From Dorea sp. CAG:317 (GTDB taxonomy: Bacteria; Bacillota; Clostridia; Lachnospirales; Lachnospiraceae), in the NCBI GenBank assembly GCA_000433535.1, contig FR892652.1:1-30069 (forward strand): a DNA stretch of 30,069 nucleotides. Reading direction: 5' to 3'. The notes beneath the pieces are model-generated. The model saw only the letters and a program-made list of their open reading frames with translations. It did not search any database and had not been told where the DNA came from. The position numbers were made by a program, and so were the translations under genes. Of this stretch, positions 14,417 through 22,684 are shown in pieces (within the stretch, counting starts at the first letter, position 1; each line of letters starts with the position of its first letter).

Positions 14417-15028
14417 CTACTTCCCACAGTATATTTTGATCGCCTCTGCTGAAAACACTGCTGTTCCTTCTCCACCAACAGCATCAATATTAGTAGTGAA
14501 GTCTCCACCTGCGGCATACATCTGTCCCAAACCAAATAAAATCTCATTAGTACAAATATAGCATGTATCAGTAATAAGCTGTTGCAATTTAGCTACCTGT
14601 TTCTGCACTTCTTCTGACGCCGGATCCATCTCCTTCATTGCACCAAATTCTACAAACAGCTGCATAATATCATTACCTAACTGTTTTTCATCTTCCTTGG
14701 TTCTGCCTTTGGACTTTTCTTCATATTCCTTCCACGCAGGCGTCTGCCCCCACTGTTCTTTGGCCTGTTTCCTATATTCATCAATTTTTCTTGTATCAAA
14801 TGCTTTAAAATCCATCTATTTCACTCCTAACATCTTTAATTCCCGTGCCATTAGAATCAAATTATATAGATGCTCCCTTTTTAGAATCAGCAACTCAATC
14901 TGTTGTTCCAATGCCTCACTTTTATCAAAATCGGGACCAGTAATGATTTCCTTGATATCCTTTAACGGAGATTCCAATTCCCTGAAAAATGAGCAGTTCA
15001 TGATCCAATAATATATCCATAATTGCAT
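14417..15028 (-). pseudogene. Decayed MerR/TipAS-type regulator (HTH lost, internal stop)
   Basis: The 3' part (14417-14815) encodes a complete TipAS-like ligand domain (DFKAFDTRKIDEYRKQ ... YICTNEILFGLGQMYAAGGDFTTNID), which binds multidrug or thiopeptide ligands in MerR activators such as TipA and Mta. In the same frame upstream, after a single TAG at 14816-14818, the coiled-coil dimerisation helix is present (SPLKDIKEIITGPDF, ALEQQIELLILKREHL). Before about 15010 the sequence no longer resembles the MerR winged helix, which is absent. The regulator has thus lost DNA binding. An AGGAG box eight bases before ATG 14815 could allow the TipAS domain to be made alone, and a ligand-sequestering protein cannot be excluded. 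Confidence 0.75.
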
Positions 15029-15073
15029 TTTCAGCAGAGCCTTCGCATATTATATATATTTTAACACTTTCTA

Positions 15074-15547
15074 TTAAGATAAACAGAATACCTCTTTCAT
15101 AATAAATAGATGCTGTGACATCATTCCCACATCAAATTTCCCTGACACCGTCTCTCCCGGCCAGTCTTTAATCCCACCAAACTCTACTATATTGCTGTAC
15201 CCTATCTTTACAAGCTTCTCCGAAGCCTGTTTGCTTCGATTTCCGCTTCGACAATATACCATGATCAGCTGTTCCTTATCCGGTAATTCAGGAATCTCCT
15301 TTGTTCCTATTGTTTCATTTGGTACATTGATGGCATTCGGAATATGCTGTTCCTCAAATTCCTGTTCCGTACGCACATCCAAAATGATATAATCCTTTTC
15401 ATTTTCCATCATTTCAACTGCCTCATTCATATCCAGCTGACGATACTCTTCTCCGCCAGATGAAGCACATCCTGACAAGCAAATCGCGCTTACCACTGCT
15501 GTCACCATTATTTTCCCTATCCTGTTTACAACTTTATTTTTCAACAT
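15074..15547 (-). CDS. Rhodanese-domain lipoprotein
   Basis: A 157-residue protein with a lipoprotein signal (lipobox LSGC, Cys27) and one rhodanese domain: DYIILDVRTEQEFEEQHIPNAINVP and the active-site loop YCRSGNRS (C99-R104). It should be anchored outside the cytoplasmic membrane and handle persulfide sulfur; the substrate is unknown. Rhodanese lipoproteins usually end soon after FGGIxDWP; here about 27 more residues follow (GETVSGKFDVGMMSQHLFIMKEVFCLS), suggesting a late frameshift or read-in to neighbouring sequence. The domain itself seems intact. Confidence 0.87.
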   Translation of the reverse strand: MLKNKVVNRIGKIMVTAVVSAICLSGCASSGGEEYRQLDMNEAVEMMENEKDYIILDVRTEQEFEEQHIPNAINVPNETIGTKEIPELPDKEQLIMVYCRSGNRSKQASEKLVKIGYSNIVEFGGIKDWPGETVSGKFDVGMMSQHLFIMKEVFCLS

Positions 15548-15579
15548 GATAAATTTTCCTCTCTACCTACAAACCTTTC

Positions 15580-15765
15580 CTATATCTGTATCAATATAAA
15601 TACGATCAAGCTTAACATAATTGTCACAATCCCTTCTGTCTGTTTGGTGCACAGCTTATTTGTTCTCCGAGCAACAATATGGACCATCATTCCGGATAAA
15701 GTCAATGTGACACCCAATCCACCAACCAATATGAATTCTAACCACGCTATCTGTACCTGTGACAT
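15580..15765 (-). CDS. Small membrane protein, DUF3592-like fragment
   Basis: A 61-residue protein with two hydrophobic segments (residues 8-31 and 46-61) around a basic loop with RRTNKLCTKQTEGIV, a motif like the CTxxTEGxV seen in small DUF3592-type membrane proteins. Those proteins continue with a beta-rich part, which is missing here, so it may be truncated. GGGAAG lies just before the ATG. It is followed by the rhodanese lipoprotein in the same direction. Confidence 0.55.
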   Translation of the reverse strand: MSQVQIAWLEFILVGGLGVTLTLSGMMVHIVARRTNKLCTKQTEGIVTIMLSLIVFILIQI

Positions 15766-15821
15766 CTTTTACTTCCCTCTCCAACTTCATTTTTTATTGA
15801 CTGACTATACCTGTTCCTATT

Positions 15822-16430
15822 TCAGGAAATTTCAAAAATCACAACCCTTTCTCTTGAATCATTTCCCGGGAATAAATCCCTGCAGTCAATTTCATCGAAA
15901 AACATCATCTCATCAACCATCATTAAATAAGAAAGATATTCGTCTGATGGATAATAAAAAAATAATCGGAGCCTTCTCGGATTTTCATAATAAGAATCTA
16001 AAAGCCTGCGGATCACTTGTCGCAGAATCTCTAACGAAAATGGGTTAAAGAAGTAAACACAATCTACTTCTTCTGGTATCAAAAAATGTTCTGCATTGGC
16101 ATGCTCTATTTTTACCCTTGCTCCCGAAACAGCGCAGGCTTTATTTTCAACCGCTTTCTTATATATTCTCTCATCATATTCAATTCCTATAGAACAACAC
16201 CTCGTCTGGTAGGATAAAAAACAGTCTACACGTCCTTTTCCGCATCCATAGTCCAACAAAGTATTGCCTTTGCGAATCAGTCCTGTATTTGCCACACGCT
16301 CCAGCACTGAATATGGTGTAGGTTCATATGGATAATAATATTGATCCGCCTGCGAATCATCTCTTCCTGTCGTTTTGATTTTTAAAGCTTTATCCCAACG
16401 GTCTTCCTTTTCATCCATTCTTCTGCTCAT
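15822..16430 (-). CDS. Class I SAM-dependent methyltransferase
   Basis: A 202-residue protein. Motif I is LLDYGCGKGR (58-67), the acidic end of strand 2 is GIEYDERIY, and the motif IV area is VYFFNPFS. The amino-terminal QYYYPYEPTPYSVLERV block is typical of a small family of uncharacterised clostridial methyltransferases. Substrate unknown; NPF rather than NPPY argues against classical adenine or protein-glutamine methylation. It starts inside the end of the regulator gene (about 20 bases overlap), so the two are probably coexpressed. Confidence 0.8.
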   Translation of the reverse strand: MSRRMDEKEDRWDKALKIKTTGRDDSQADQYYYPYEPTPYSVLERVANTGLIRKGNTLLDYGCGKGRVDCFLSYQTRCCSIGIEYDERIYKKAVENKACAVSGARVKIEHANAEHFLIPEEVDCVYFFNPFSLEILRQVIRRLLDSYYENPRRLRLFFYYPSDEYLSYLMMVDEMMFFDEIDCRDLFPGNDSRERVVIFEIS

Positions 16431-16848
16431 TTTTCTTTTCCCTTTTGTCTTTGATTCGAATCACAATCGTTCGGATTCCTACTGTCACAAAGGATATGAG
16501 CCCACAAAACATACATAAAAATCCTGTTGGTATTAAAAAGAAATTCTCATGTAATATTCCCTCTGCGTCAATGTACTCTACCGACATTCCTTTGATTACA
16601 AGTAGCATTACTCCGATCAGTAGGAAACTTCCACCTATCAATGTAGTAATCATGTTGAATCTTGCTCTTCTTGTTTCGCTTCCATCTCTAATTACTTTTT
16701 CCGTCATGTTATTCATATGATCTTCTCCTTTGACTAATTGATCAAGAGATATCTGAAATACATCGGACATTAAAAATTTGATTGCAAATTGTTCTTGTGT
16801 TAAATTTTCTTTTTTTCGAATATTTCTGATCTGATCTCCAAACTCCAT
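16411..16848 (-). CDS. XRE/DUF3955-type membrane regulator with deleted HTH core
   Basis: A 145-residue protein. It begins like an XRE regulator (MEFGDQIRNIRKKENLTQEQFAIKF) and then jumps straight to MSDVFQISLDQLVKGE, the last helix of the domain. About 20 residues that would hold the recognition helix and the WE-containing turn are missing, with the frame kept. The C-terminal half has two membrane helices flanking VEYIDAEGILHENFFLIP, a DUF3955 signature. ATG 16848 follows GGAGG by about ten bases. DNA binding is unlikely. The deletion could be natural decay or an assembly artefact. Confidence 0.72.
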   Translation of the reverse strand: MEFGDQIRNIRKKENLTQEQFAIKFLMSDVFQISLDQLVKGEDHMNNMTEKVIRDGSETRRARFNMITTLIGGSFLLIGVMLLVIKGMSVEYIDAEGILHENFFLIPTGFLCMFCGLISFVTVGIRTIVIRIKDKREKKNEQKNG

Positions 16849-16953
16849 GTATTTCTTACCTCCTCGCCAATAGTCTATACTGTGGCCGCACTTTTTCAAG
16901 AAAGTGCTTCTTGCCCCATCGGAAAGCCGGCGCAAGCAGCTCTTGCACACGCC

Positions 16954-17508
16954 CTAAACACAGGTATCCAGCTTCTTTCTTATTCTCCGGAAATCCTCCT
17001 GCATCAGCGGAAGCTTCGTCTCATCTCTAAGTGCTGCCGAAGGATGAAATACTCCCGTCAGCCACACTCCTTTCCGCTCCAGAAAAGTTCCGTGTTCTCT
17101 TGTAATGCGATAATCCGAACGTATAATTCGCTGCGCAGCAATTCTCCCAAGGCAGACGATCATCTTAGGGCGCAACAGCAGTGTTTCGTATTTTAAATAA
17201 GGGATACAAGATTCCTGCTCTTCCTGTCTGGGGTCCCGATTGTTCGGCGGATGACATTTCACAATATTTGTAAGATAAATTTCTTCTCGCCTCATACCGA
17301 TCTCACTTAATAACCGGTCAAATAATTCACCGGATCTTCCCGTAAATGGTATCCCATCACGGTCTTCATTCTTTCCCGGCGCTTCTGCAATAAAGAGAAT
17401 AGGCGAGTTCAGATTCCCCTTCCCCATAACCGGGTGATTTCTTGTTTTACATAATTCACATCTCGTACAATGATCGACAAACTCTTTTAATTCTTCATAT
17501 GTATACAT
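16954..17508 (-). CDS. Family 4 uracil-DNA glycosylase (Fe-S)
   Basis: A 184-residue base-excision repair enzyme that removes uracil from DNA. Cys14, Cys17, Cys85 and Cys101 are placed as the four ligands of the 4Fe-4S cluster (CTRC, NIVKCHPP, ESCIPYL). Motif 1 is EAPGKNEDRDGIPFTGRSG, and the late motif HPSA is present. Length and motifs fit the UdgA/SPO1-polymerase-related group. The ATG has a GAGAGT box. Ordinary housekeeping gene; nothing odd. Confidence 0.92.
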   Translation of the reverse strand: MYTYEELKEFVDHCTRCELCKTRNHPVMGKGNLNSPILFIAEAPGKNEDRDGIPFTGRSGELFDRLLSEIGMRREEIYLTNIVKCHPPNNRDPRQEEQESCIPYLKYETLLLRPKMIVCLGRIAAQRIIRSDYRITREHGTFLERKGVWLTGVFHPSAALRDETKLPLMQEDFRRIRKKLDTCV

Positions 17509-17595
17509 ACAACTCTCCTCTTTCTCCGTTGCTTACGCTCTGACTCATTATTATGAATGATTGAATTATGCCAAAATTAAATCATGGAATTCCTT

Positions 17596-18363
17596 CTAAG
17601 GCTCCAATGCTTCGGCCTTAAATTTTTCCCGCATTTGTGGCGTGATTCCAAGCTGCCTCTCCAGATAAGCGTCCAGACTTCCAAACTTCTGCGTAATTTC
17701 ATCCAGCGCAGCCTCAAGATAAGACTGATCTGCAATAAAAGCTGCTCTGGCCTTTTCTGCCAGCTTCCGGTCTCTCTTGAAGATTCGGATCATCCAATAG
17801 AAGCGTGATGCTTTCCTTGTAACCGCCTGATTAGTAAACAAATAATCTTCATAAATTGTTTTCATATCTACATCCAATAAATATAAAAATAGCGCCGATG
17901 TCATTCCACAGCGGTCTTTTCCTTCGGTGCAGTGCCATAGAATCGACTGCTCCTCCGGTGCATTTAAAATATGAGAAAATACTTCTTTTAACTGGGCAGT
18001 CGCAAAAGAATCTCCGACAATTTTTCGATATAAATCTCTCATATCCGGAATCAACTTATATGTTTCTTCGTCATCTTTTTCGTGACTGATGCCCGGTAAT
18101 CTTATATTCAAAAGTGACAAATGATAGTTGGTAACACCATCTATCTTCACATCCGGGCGTCCCTTGACTTCTTCGTCCGTCCGAAGATCAATAATCTCTC
18201 CCAACCGATAATCTTCTGTCAAGATCTGGCGGTCTTTTTTTGTCAAACCATCCAATGCGCTGGATCTGAGAAACCGTTTCTCCTTGATCCTACGTCCTTC
18301 TCGATTCACAATCCCGCCAAAATCCCGTATATTTTTTGCACCTTGAAGTTTTATATTTTTCAT
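17596..18363 (-). CDS. Protein tyrosine phosphatase (Y_phosphatase3 / LipA-PtpB type)
   Basis: A 255-residue phosphatase with the P-loop HCTEGKDR (C145, R151), preceded by the family opener GAKNIRDFGG and the IDLRTDEEV block. It belongs to the atypical tyrosine/phosphoinositide phosphatases (PF13350). The C-terminal ITQKFGSLDAYLERQLGIT is typical. ATG 18363 follows GGAGG by about eight bases; the in-frame extension to 18411 overlaps the promoter and is rejected. Function in the cell is not known. It diverges from the DUF5107 gene. Confidence 0.9.
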   Translation of the reverse strand: MKNIKLQGAKNIRDFGGIVNREGRRIKEKRFLRSSALDGLTKKDRQILTEDYRLGEIIDLRTDEEVKGRPDVKIDGVTNYHLSLLNIRLPGISHEKDDEETYKLIPDMRDLYRKIVGDSFATAQLKEVFSHILNAPEEQSILWHCTEGKDRCGMTSALFLYLLDVDMKTIYEDYLFTNQAVTRKASRFYWMIRIFKRDRKLAEKARAAFIADQSYLEAALDEITQKFGSLDAYLERQLGITPQMREKFKAEALEP

Positions 18364-18391
18364 GCATTGTGCCTCCGTCTCGTTTCCATAT

Positions 18392-18397
18392 ATTATA
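18392..18397 (-). promoter_or_regulatory. -10 element of the phosphatase promoter
   Basis: TATAAT on the minus strand lies 29 bases before the phosphatase ATG, giving a short leader. The -35 (around GATGAA) is poor, so expression may need an activator. On the other strand, TACAAT near 18475-18480 can serve the divergent DUF5107 gene. Confidence 0.5.
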
Positions 18398-18514
18398 GCT
18401 CGTTTTCCCATTTATTTCATCACATAGTTTCTAGTTTTCTGCGCATATCTGATGACTTTTCTCCGGTCTTGTTTTACAATAAAGCAAGAACATCTTCAAC
18501 AAAGGAGGCTACTT

Positions 18515-20440
18515 ATGAAACCAACATTGACTTTTGAAAAAATGGCAATTTTATGCGGGGAAGCCGGTTCTGCTTCTTCCCTTCCGGATCTTGGCGGAAT
18601 GAAGATTCTTCAGAATCAGCTTACGTTCCATCTCGGCGAAGCGGAAGAGATCTACGAAGGATACGGCACTCTTCCTTCCGCTTATCCCTATCGGCAATAC
18701 AATACCTATAGCCGTACATTAAAATCAACGGATGTCCATACTGCGGTTCTTGAAAATGATTATATAAAGGCTGTATTTTTACCGGATTTTGGTGGACGTC
18801 TCTGGTCTTTGACAGATAAAACAACCGGGAAAAATCTCCTCTATACAAATGATGTGATTCGCTTTAGCAATCTGTCTACAAGAAACGCCTGGTTCAGCGG
18901 CGGTGTAGAATGGAATATGGGTATCATCGGACATTCACCACTTTCCAATAATCCGCTTTTTACTGCTTCCGGTACTACCGATTCCGGTGTCCCGTTTCTT
19001 CGAATGTACGAATACGAACGAATACGCGAAGCAGAATATCAAATGGATTTCTGGCTGGAAGAAAAGAGCCGGTCTTTGAACTGCCGGATGCGCATTGTCA
19101 ACCATACCGATCAAGTGATCCCTATGTATTGGTGGAGCAACATGGCGGTTCCTGAATATCCATCCGGACAGATTATCGTGCCTGCTGCCACCGCCTACAC
19201 TTGCAAAAACTGGGAGGTCTACAAGGTAAATGTCCCTGAAGTCGATGGAAATAATATTTTCCATTATGAATCTATTCCCGATCAGATCGACTATTTCTTC
19301 GACATTCCATATGAATGTCCCAAATATATTGCAAATGTAAATAAAGACGGCTATGGACTTCTTCAGACTTCCACGCGAAGACTTCGTGCAAGAAAACTGT
19401 TTTCCTGGGGACACAATGAAGGTTCTGACCGATGGCAGCATTTTCTCACAGAAGATGCCGGTCCCTATATTGAAATACAGGCAGGGCTTGGAAAAACACA
19501 GTACGGATGTCTTCCAATGGCTCCTCACACTGCATGGGAATGGCTGGAACAATACGGACCTGTCCATCTGCCTCAAACCACTTCTTCTCAGGATAACTGC
19601 CAATACATCGAACAGCATGTTTCAAACGAAGAATTAGAACGTCTGCTTCAGACTTCCGCTTCTTTTGCACACCAGAAAGCAGCTGTCGTCTCTTCCGGTA
19701 GTACACACGGCGCAATGCGTAATCTGGAAGCAACTGTTTCTCCCAAGAAAAAAGCACTGTCTGACCATCTGGATTTCGGAGGCTGTCCGGAAAATGAATG
19801 GACACACCTGTTAACAAAGGGAAGCTTTGTCACTGCAGATCCTGATCAGATTCCCGGTGATTTTCAATGTGCTGCGGTTTATTACGAGCAATTAAAAAAA
19901 GCCGTCAAAACGACGGACTCTGAAAATTGGTATGCGTACTATCACTTAGGTCTGATGCACTGGTTCCATGGCAAACACAAAAAAGCCAGAAAGATGCTTG
20001 AACGTTCTCTTGCACTTCAGCCTTCGGCATGGGCATACCACGGATTAGCTGTACTTACATTTTCCGATAGAGACCAGCGTATTTCGTACATACAAAAAGG
20101 ACTTGCACTTTGCAATTTCGATCTGTCTTATGTAAAAGAAGCCTTTCGAATTCTGCTTTTGGAAGAGGCATTTTCCGAACTTCTTGACTGCTACAACCAT
20201 CTGCCGGAACAGATACAGACGGAACGTCGTATCCACTTCTGTTATCTGACTGCTCTTTCGAAAACCGGACAGTACAAAAAAGGATATGATCTTCTCATGC
20301 GCGAACCGGATTATGTGTTAGACGATATCCGCGAGGGAGAAGACAGTATCGGCTCCTTATACAGCGCTCTTTATGAAGGCGTTTTTGGAGAAGCGCCGAA
20401 CGAGATCCCTGCCCATTGGAATTTTAATTCTCTTATTTAA
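18515..20440 (+). CDS. DUF5107-domain protein with TPR-like C-terminus
   Basis: A 641-residue protein, the only large gene on the plus strand. The N-terminal half is DUF5107, related to galactose-mutarotase-like sugar-binding folds (ENDYIKAVFLPDFGGRLWSL, FSGGVEWNMGIIGHSP, MYWWSNMAVPE). The second half contains TPR-like helices (WYAYYHLGLMHWFHGKHKKA, AWAYHGLAVLTFSDRDQRI). Such proteins sit in glycan-use loci and are probably cytoplasmic and carbohydrate-linked, but no reaction is established. ATG 18515 has a consensus AAAGGAGG six bases upstream; the in-frame start at 18452 is rejected. A group II intron begins 11 bases after its stop in the opposite direction, so its own terminator may have been displaced. 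Confidence 0.88.
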   Translation: MKPTLTFEKMAILCGEAGSASSLPDLGGMKILQNQLTFHLGEAEEIYEGYGTLPSAYPYRQYNTYSRTLKSTDVHTAVLENDYIKAVFLPDFGGRLWSLTDKTTGKNLLYTNDVIRFSNLSTRNAWFSGGVEWNMGIIGHSPLSNNPLFTASGTTDSGVPFLRMYEYERIREAEYQMDFWLEEKSRSLNCRMRIVNHTDQVIPMYWWSNMAVPEYPSGQIIVPAATAYTCKNWEVYKVNVPEVDGNNIFHYESIPDQIDYFFDIPYECPKYIANVNKDGYGLLQTSTRRLRARKLFSWGHNEGSDRWQHFLTEDAGPYIEIQAGLGKTQYGCLPMAPHTAWEWLEQYGPVHLPQTTSSQDNCQYIEQHVSNEELERLLQTSASFAHQKAAVVSSGSTHGAMRNLEATVSPKKKALSDHLDFGGCPENEWTHLLTKGSFVTADPDQIPGDFQCAAVYYEQLKKAVKTTDSENWYAYYHLGLMHWFHGKHKKARKMLERSLALQPSAWAYHGLAVLTFSDRDQRISYIQKGLALCNFDLSYVKEAFRILLLEEAFSELLDCYNHLPEQIQTERRIHFCYLTALSKTGQYKKGYDLLMREPDYVLDDIREGEDSIGSLYSALYEGVFGEAPNEIPAHWNFNSLI

Positions 20441-20488
20441 AATCAAAAACAGTAGAGTAGGCGGATGAAAATTTCATCCGCCCCTCAT

Positions 20489-20524
20489 CAAACCGTGCAT
20501 GAGGTTCTCCCTCACACGGCTTTC
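20489..20524 (-). ncRNA. Group II intron domain V
   Basis: Minus-strand hairpin AAAGCCGTGTGAGG...CCTCATGCACGGTTT, with a GAGA-type loop, a central bulge and the AGC catalytic triad near its base. This is the conserved core of the ribozyme and is followed by domain VI with its bulged-A region. It appears intact, so self-splicing is plausible. Confidence 0.82.
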
Positions 20525-20551
20525 CGACATTCTTCTTTCTACAGCATTACG

Positions 20552-21841
20552 TCATGCTCTAGCCATTTTCTTTAATCCTTTTTCGTAAATGCTATTTCTT
20601 ACAAATCCCACCTTTGACATACGATTACGTCTCTGGTGTTTCTTGTTATACCATCTTGTAAAAGTGCAAATAATGTACCAGTCTAGAGCCTGCATCCACT
20701 TTTCGTTTCTCTTGGTGGAATAATAATTCTTCCATCCTGTGATTTTCGGATTCAGATTCTTTATTAAATCCTCTTCCTTTGCAACTAGCAGACTTCGCCT
20801 GTTTACATTCCTCTTGACTTCGGCTTTCATTTTCTTCATGGCTTTTCTGCTTGGGTACTGATACGTTTCCTTGTACAGTTGTCCTTTGCGTGTTTCCGTT
20901 GTCATTCTTCTGTGGTGCATTCCGAGAAAGTCAAATCCCTCTTTTCCGTCCCACATGCTGATAATCTTTGTTTTCACTGGATGTAGCTTTAAATCCAGTT
21001 TTGCCATGATATACTGCAATAAATTCAGTGCGTGATTTGCACTTTTCTTATTCTTGCAAATGATTACCGTATCATCTGCGTACCTTACAAGAATACCGTG
21101 AGTAAGTCCATACTTTTCCCACAGTCTGTCCAGTGTGTTTAGGTAAATGTTTGCCAGTAACGGAGATATGACTGAACCTTGGCTTGTTCCCAGTTCAGAG
21201 ATTGTCAGTACATTTCCGTATAATACTCCTGATACTAACCATTGTTTTATCAGCTTCAATATCCTACGGTCTGATATTCTCTGCTCTACCAGTTTCATCA
21301 GCTTTTCTTGGTTTACATTGTCAAAGAACTTTTCAATATCTGCGTCTACTACATAATAGCCCTTGTTGTTACACGCTTTCCTTACTACTTCCAGTGCTTG
21401 TTTTGCACTTCTTTTCGGTCGGAATCCATAGGAACATTCTCTAAAGTCAGCTTCGAATACTGGCTCTATTGCTATCTTTGTAGCCATTTGCACAATTCTG
21501 TCCTTGACCGTTGGTATTCCAAGAGGTCTTTCACTTCCGTCTGGTTTTGGTATCATAACTCGCTTTACTGGAGATGGTTTATACTTTCCATTCATCAGTT
21601 CTGATTTGATTTCTGACAGGTATTTTTCAATTCCCATCGCTTCAACATCCTCGATTTTGATACCATCCACACCACTGGAACCTTTGTTAGCTTTTACCCT
21701 TTTCCATGCCTCAAAAAGTACATCATCCCGATATACCTTATCGTAGAGTGCATGAAATCTTCGGCTGTCACACTTCTTGGCTGTCAGATATAGTTTGTTT
21801 TGAAGTTGTCGAACTTTTTCTTTGGAGTTATTAGTCTGCAT
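20552..21841 (-). CDS. ltrA: Group II intron reverse transcriptase/maturase
   Basis: A 429-residue intron-encoded protein. It has an RT fingers-palm region with KPDGSERPLGIPTVKDRIVQ (RT2), YGFRPKRSAKQAL, VVDADIEKFFDNV (RT3), the catalytic YADD (254-257) and FDFLGMHHRR. The thumb/maturase X domain follows (LIKNLNPKITGWKNYY), and the protein ends without a C-terminal DNA endonuclease. It copies the spliced intron into DNA and helps RNA folding. All catalytic residues are present with no stop or shift, so the element may be active. Confidence 0.95.
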   Translation of the reverse strand: MQTNNSKEKVRQLQNKLYLTAKKCDSRRFHALYDKVYRDDVLFEAWKRVKANKGSSGVDGIKIEDVEAMGIEKYLSEIKSELMNGKYKPSPVKRVMIPKPDGSERPLGIPTVKDRIVQMATKIAIEPVFEADFRECSYGFRPKRSAKQALEVVRKACNNKGYYVVDADIEKFFDNVNQEKLMKLVEQRISDRRILKLIKQWLVSGVLYGNVLTISELGTSQGSVISPLLANIYLNTLDRLWEKYGLTHGILVRYADDTVIICKNKKSANHALNLLQYIMAKLDLKLHPVKTKIISMWDGKEGFDFLGMHHRRMTTETRKGQLYKETYQYPSRKAMKKMKAEVKRNVNRRSLLVAKEEDLIKNLNPKITGWKNYYSTKRNEKWMQALDWYIICTFTRWYNKKHQRRNRMSKVGFVRNSIYEKGLKKMARA

Positions 21842-22364
21842 GACATTCTCTCACTCTTACCCTCTCTACAAACATGAATGAAGTAGGGAACCTTCCCATA
21901 AACTGCGTTTTCTTGCACAATCATTATCGGTACTATGTTCCCCTCCGACTCCCTTCCATCAGAAATACGATTTCGCCAAGCTTATACGCTTTCTCTTTAC
22001 CTTTCGGTGATGGGTAGGGTCTCTCCAGTTCCGAACTACACTTTTCATACATACCGTTTCCTCTATACCGAGGGATTCTTCCGTGCTGTTTTCCAGTTTC
22101 TCCACACGTTCCATGGTTTTCGCCTATTTTACCAAGGCTCAACTTCCCTTTTTTTCTCTTTCGAGACCTTTTTAACGATACGGCAGAATTCACTTTATGT
22201 TACGGTCTGCATGATTGCTCGCACCCTTTTCAAGGTTACTTTATCCACTCGCTTAGCACCCTGTATTACTACAACGCACCGAGTTTAACTACACGGCTCA
22301 CTGGCGATTACCGTGACCGGACTTACACCGGCAAGTGTAGTCCAGCTTTGCTGGACACACGCAT

Positions 22365-22400
22365 AAGAAAAGCAGGAAATCCCTTTGTGGCTTTCCTGCT
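22365..22400 (-). terminator. Intrinsic terminator that forms the intron target site
   Basis: AGCAGGAAA (22371-22379) pairs perfectly with TTTCCTGCT (22392-22400). The minus strand continues TTTCTT, and the intron begins five bases later. It ends transcription of the small Cys-rich ORF. Class C group II introns are known to insert just after such hairpins. Confidence 0.85.
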
Positions 22401-22461
22401 CAGTTGTGCTACTGTAAAAGTAACGATTATTTAATTGTTATTGAGTGCTGCAAACTGGGAT

Positions 22462-22560
22462 TTATTTATCTAATATTTTCTTTAAATCCATAACAAATTG
22501 TGCTTGCTGTTTTCTTAAATTTTCAATCATATTGCAATTACACCGAATACACTTTCTCAT
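22462..22560 (-). CDS. Small Cys-rich 32-residue protein
   Basis: MRKCIRCNCNMIENLRKQQ... is 32 residues with CxxCxC at the start and an amphipathic, Lys-rich helix after it. GGAGG lies six bases before the ATG, and a strong terminator lies about 60 bases after the stop, so it looks like a real transcription unit. The opening resembles the N-terminus of short zinc-ribbon proteins, but those are longer, so it may be a truncated or re-ended copy. Function unknown. Confidence 0.6.
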   Translation of the reverse strand: MRKCIRCNCNMIENLRKQQAQFVMDLKKILDK

Positions 22561-22640
22561 ATATACCTCCAAAATCCAATTTATTAAACTGCCTTAATCA
22601 CGGACTATTTCTAAAAGTTGAACATCCAAACGGTTTCCAT

Positions 22641-22669
22641 TAGAAAAGAGAAGTAGCGACAGCACTTCT
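22641..22669 (-). terminator. Probable terminator after the membrane protein gene
   Basis: AGAAGT-(A)-GC (22649-22657) can pair with GC-ACTTCT (22662-22669), leaving a short loop and a bulged A. The minus strand continues CTTTTC. It begins 16 bases beyond the stop at 22685. Moderate quality. Confidence 0.5.
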
Positions 22670-22684
22670 ACTCTTTGCGAGATT

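Larger units (their letters stand above)
20452..22360 (-). mobile_element. Group IIC-like intron with internal reverse transcriptase
   Basis: About 1.9 kb. The 5' end is placed at GTGTGTCC (22360-22353), matching the GTGYG intron start. The 3' end is placed after the domain VI stem (GGCGGATGAAA...CATCCGCC) and CTACTCTAC at 20452. A typical domain V lies just before it and the intron protein at 20552-21841. The 5' exon ends with an intrinsic terminator hairpin plus TTTCTTATGC, the preferred target of class C introns. The protein lacks an HNH endonuclease domain, which also fits class C. Interval 21842-22360 is ribozyme (domains I-III), not genes. Confidence 0.85.

Noticed and set aside
18621..19833. 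Several minus-strand open frames inside the DUF5107 gene
   Set aside because: The plus-strand gene has family motifs throughout and a consensus ribosome site; the opposite frames are shadows without motifs.
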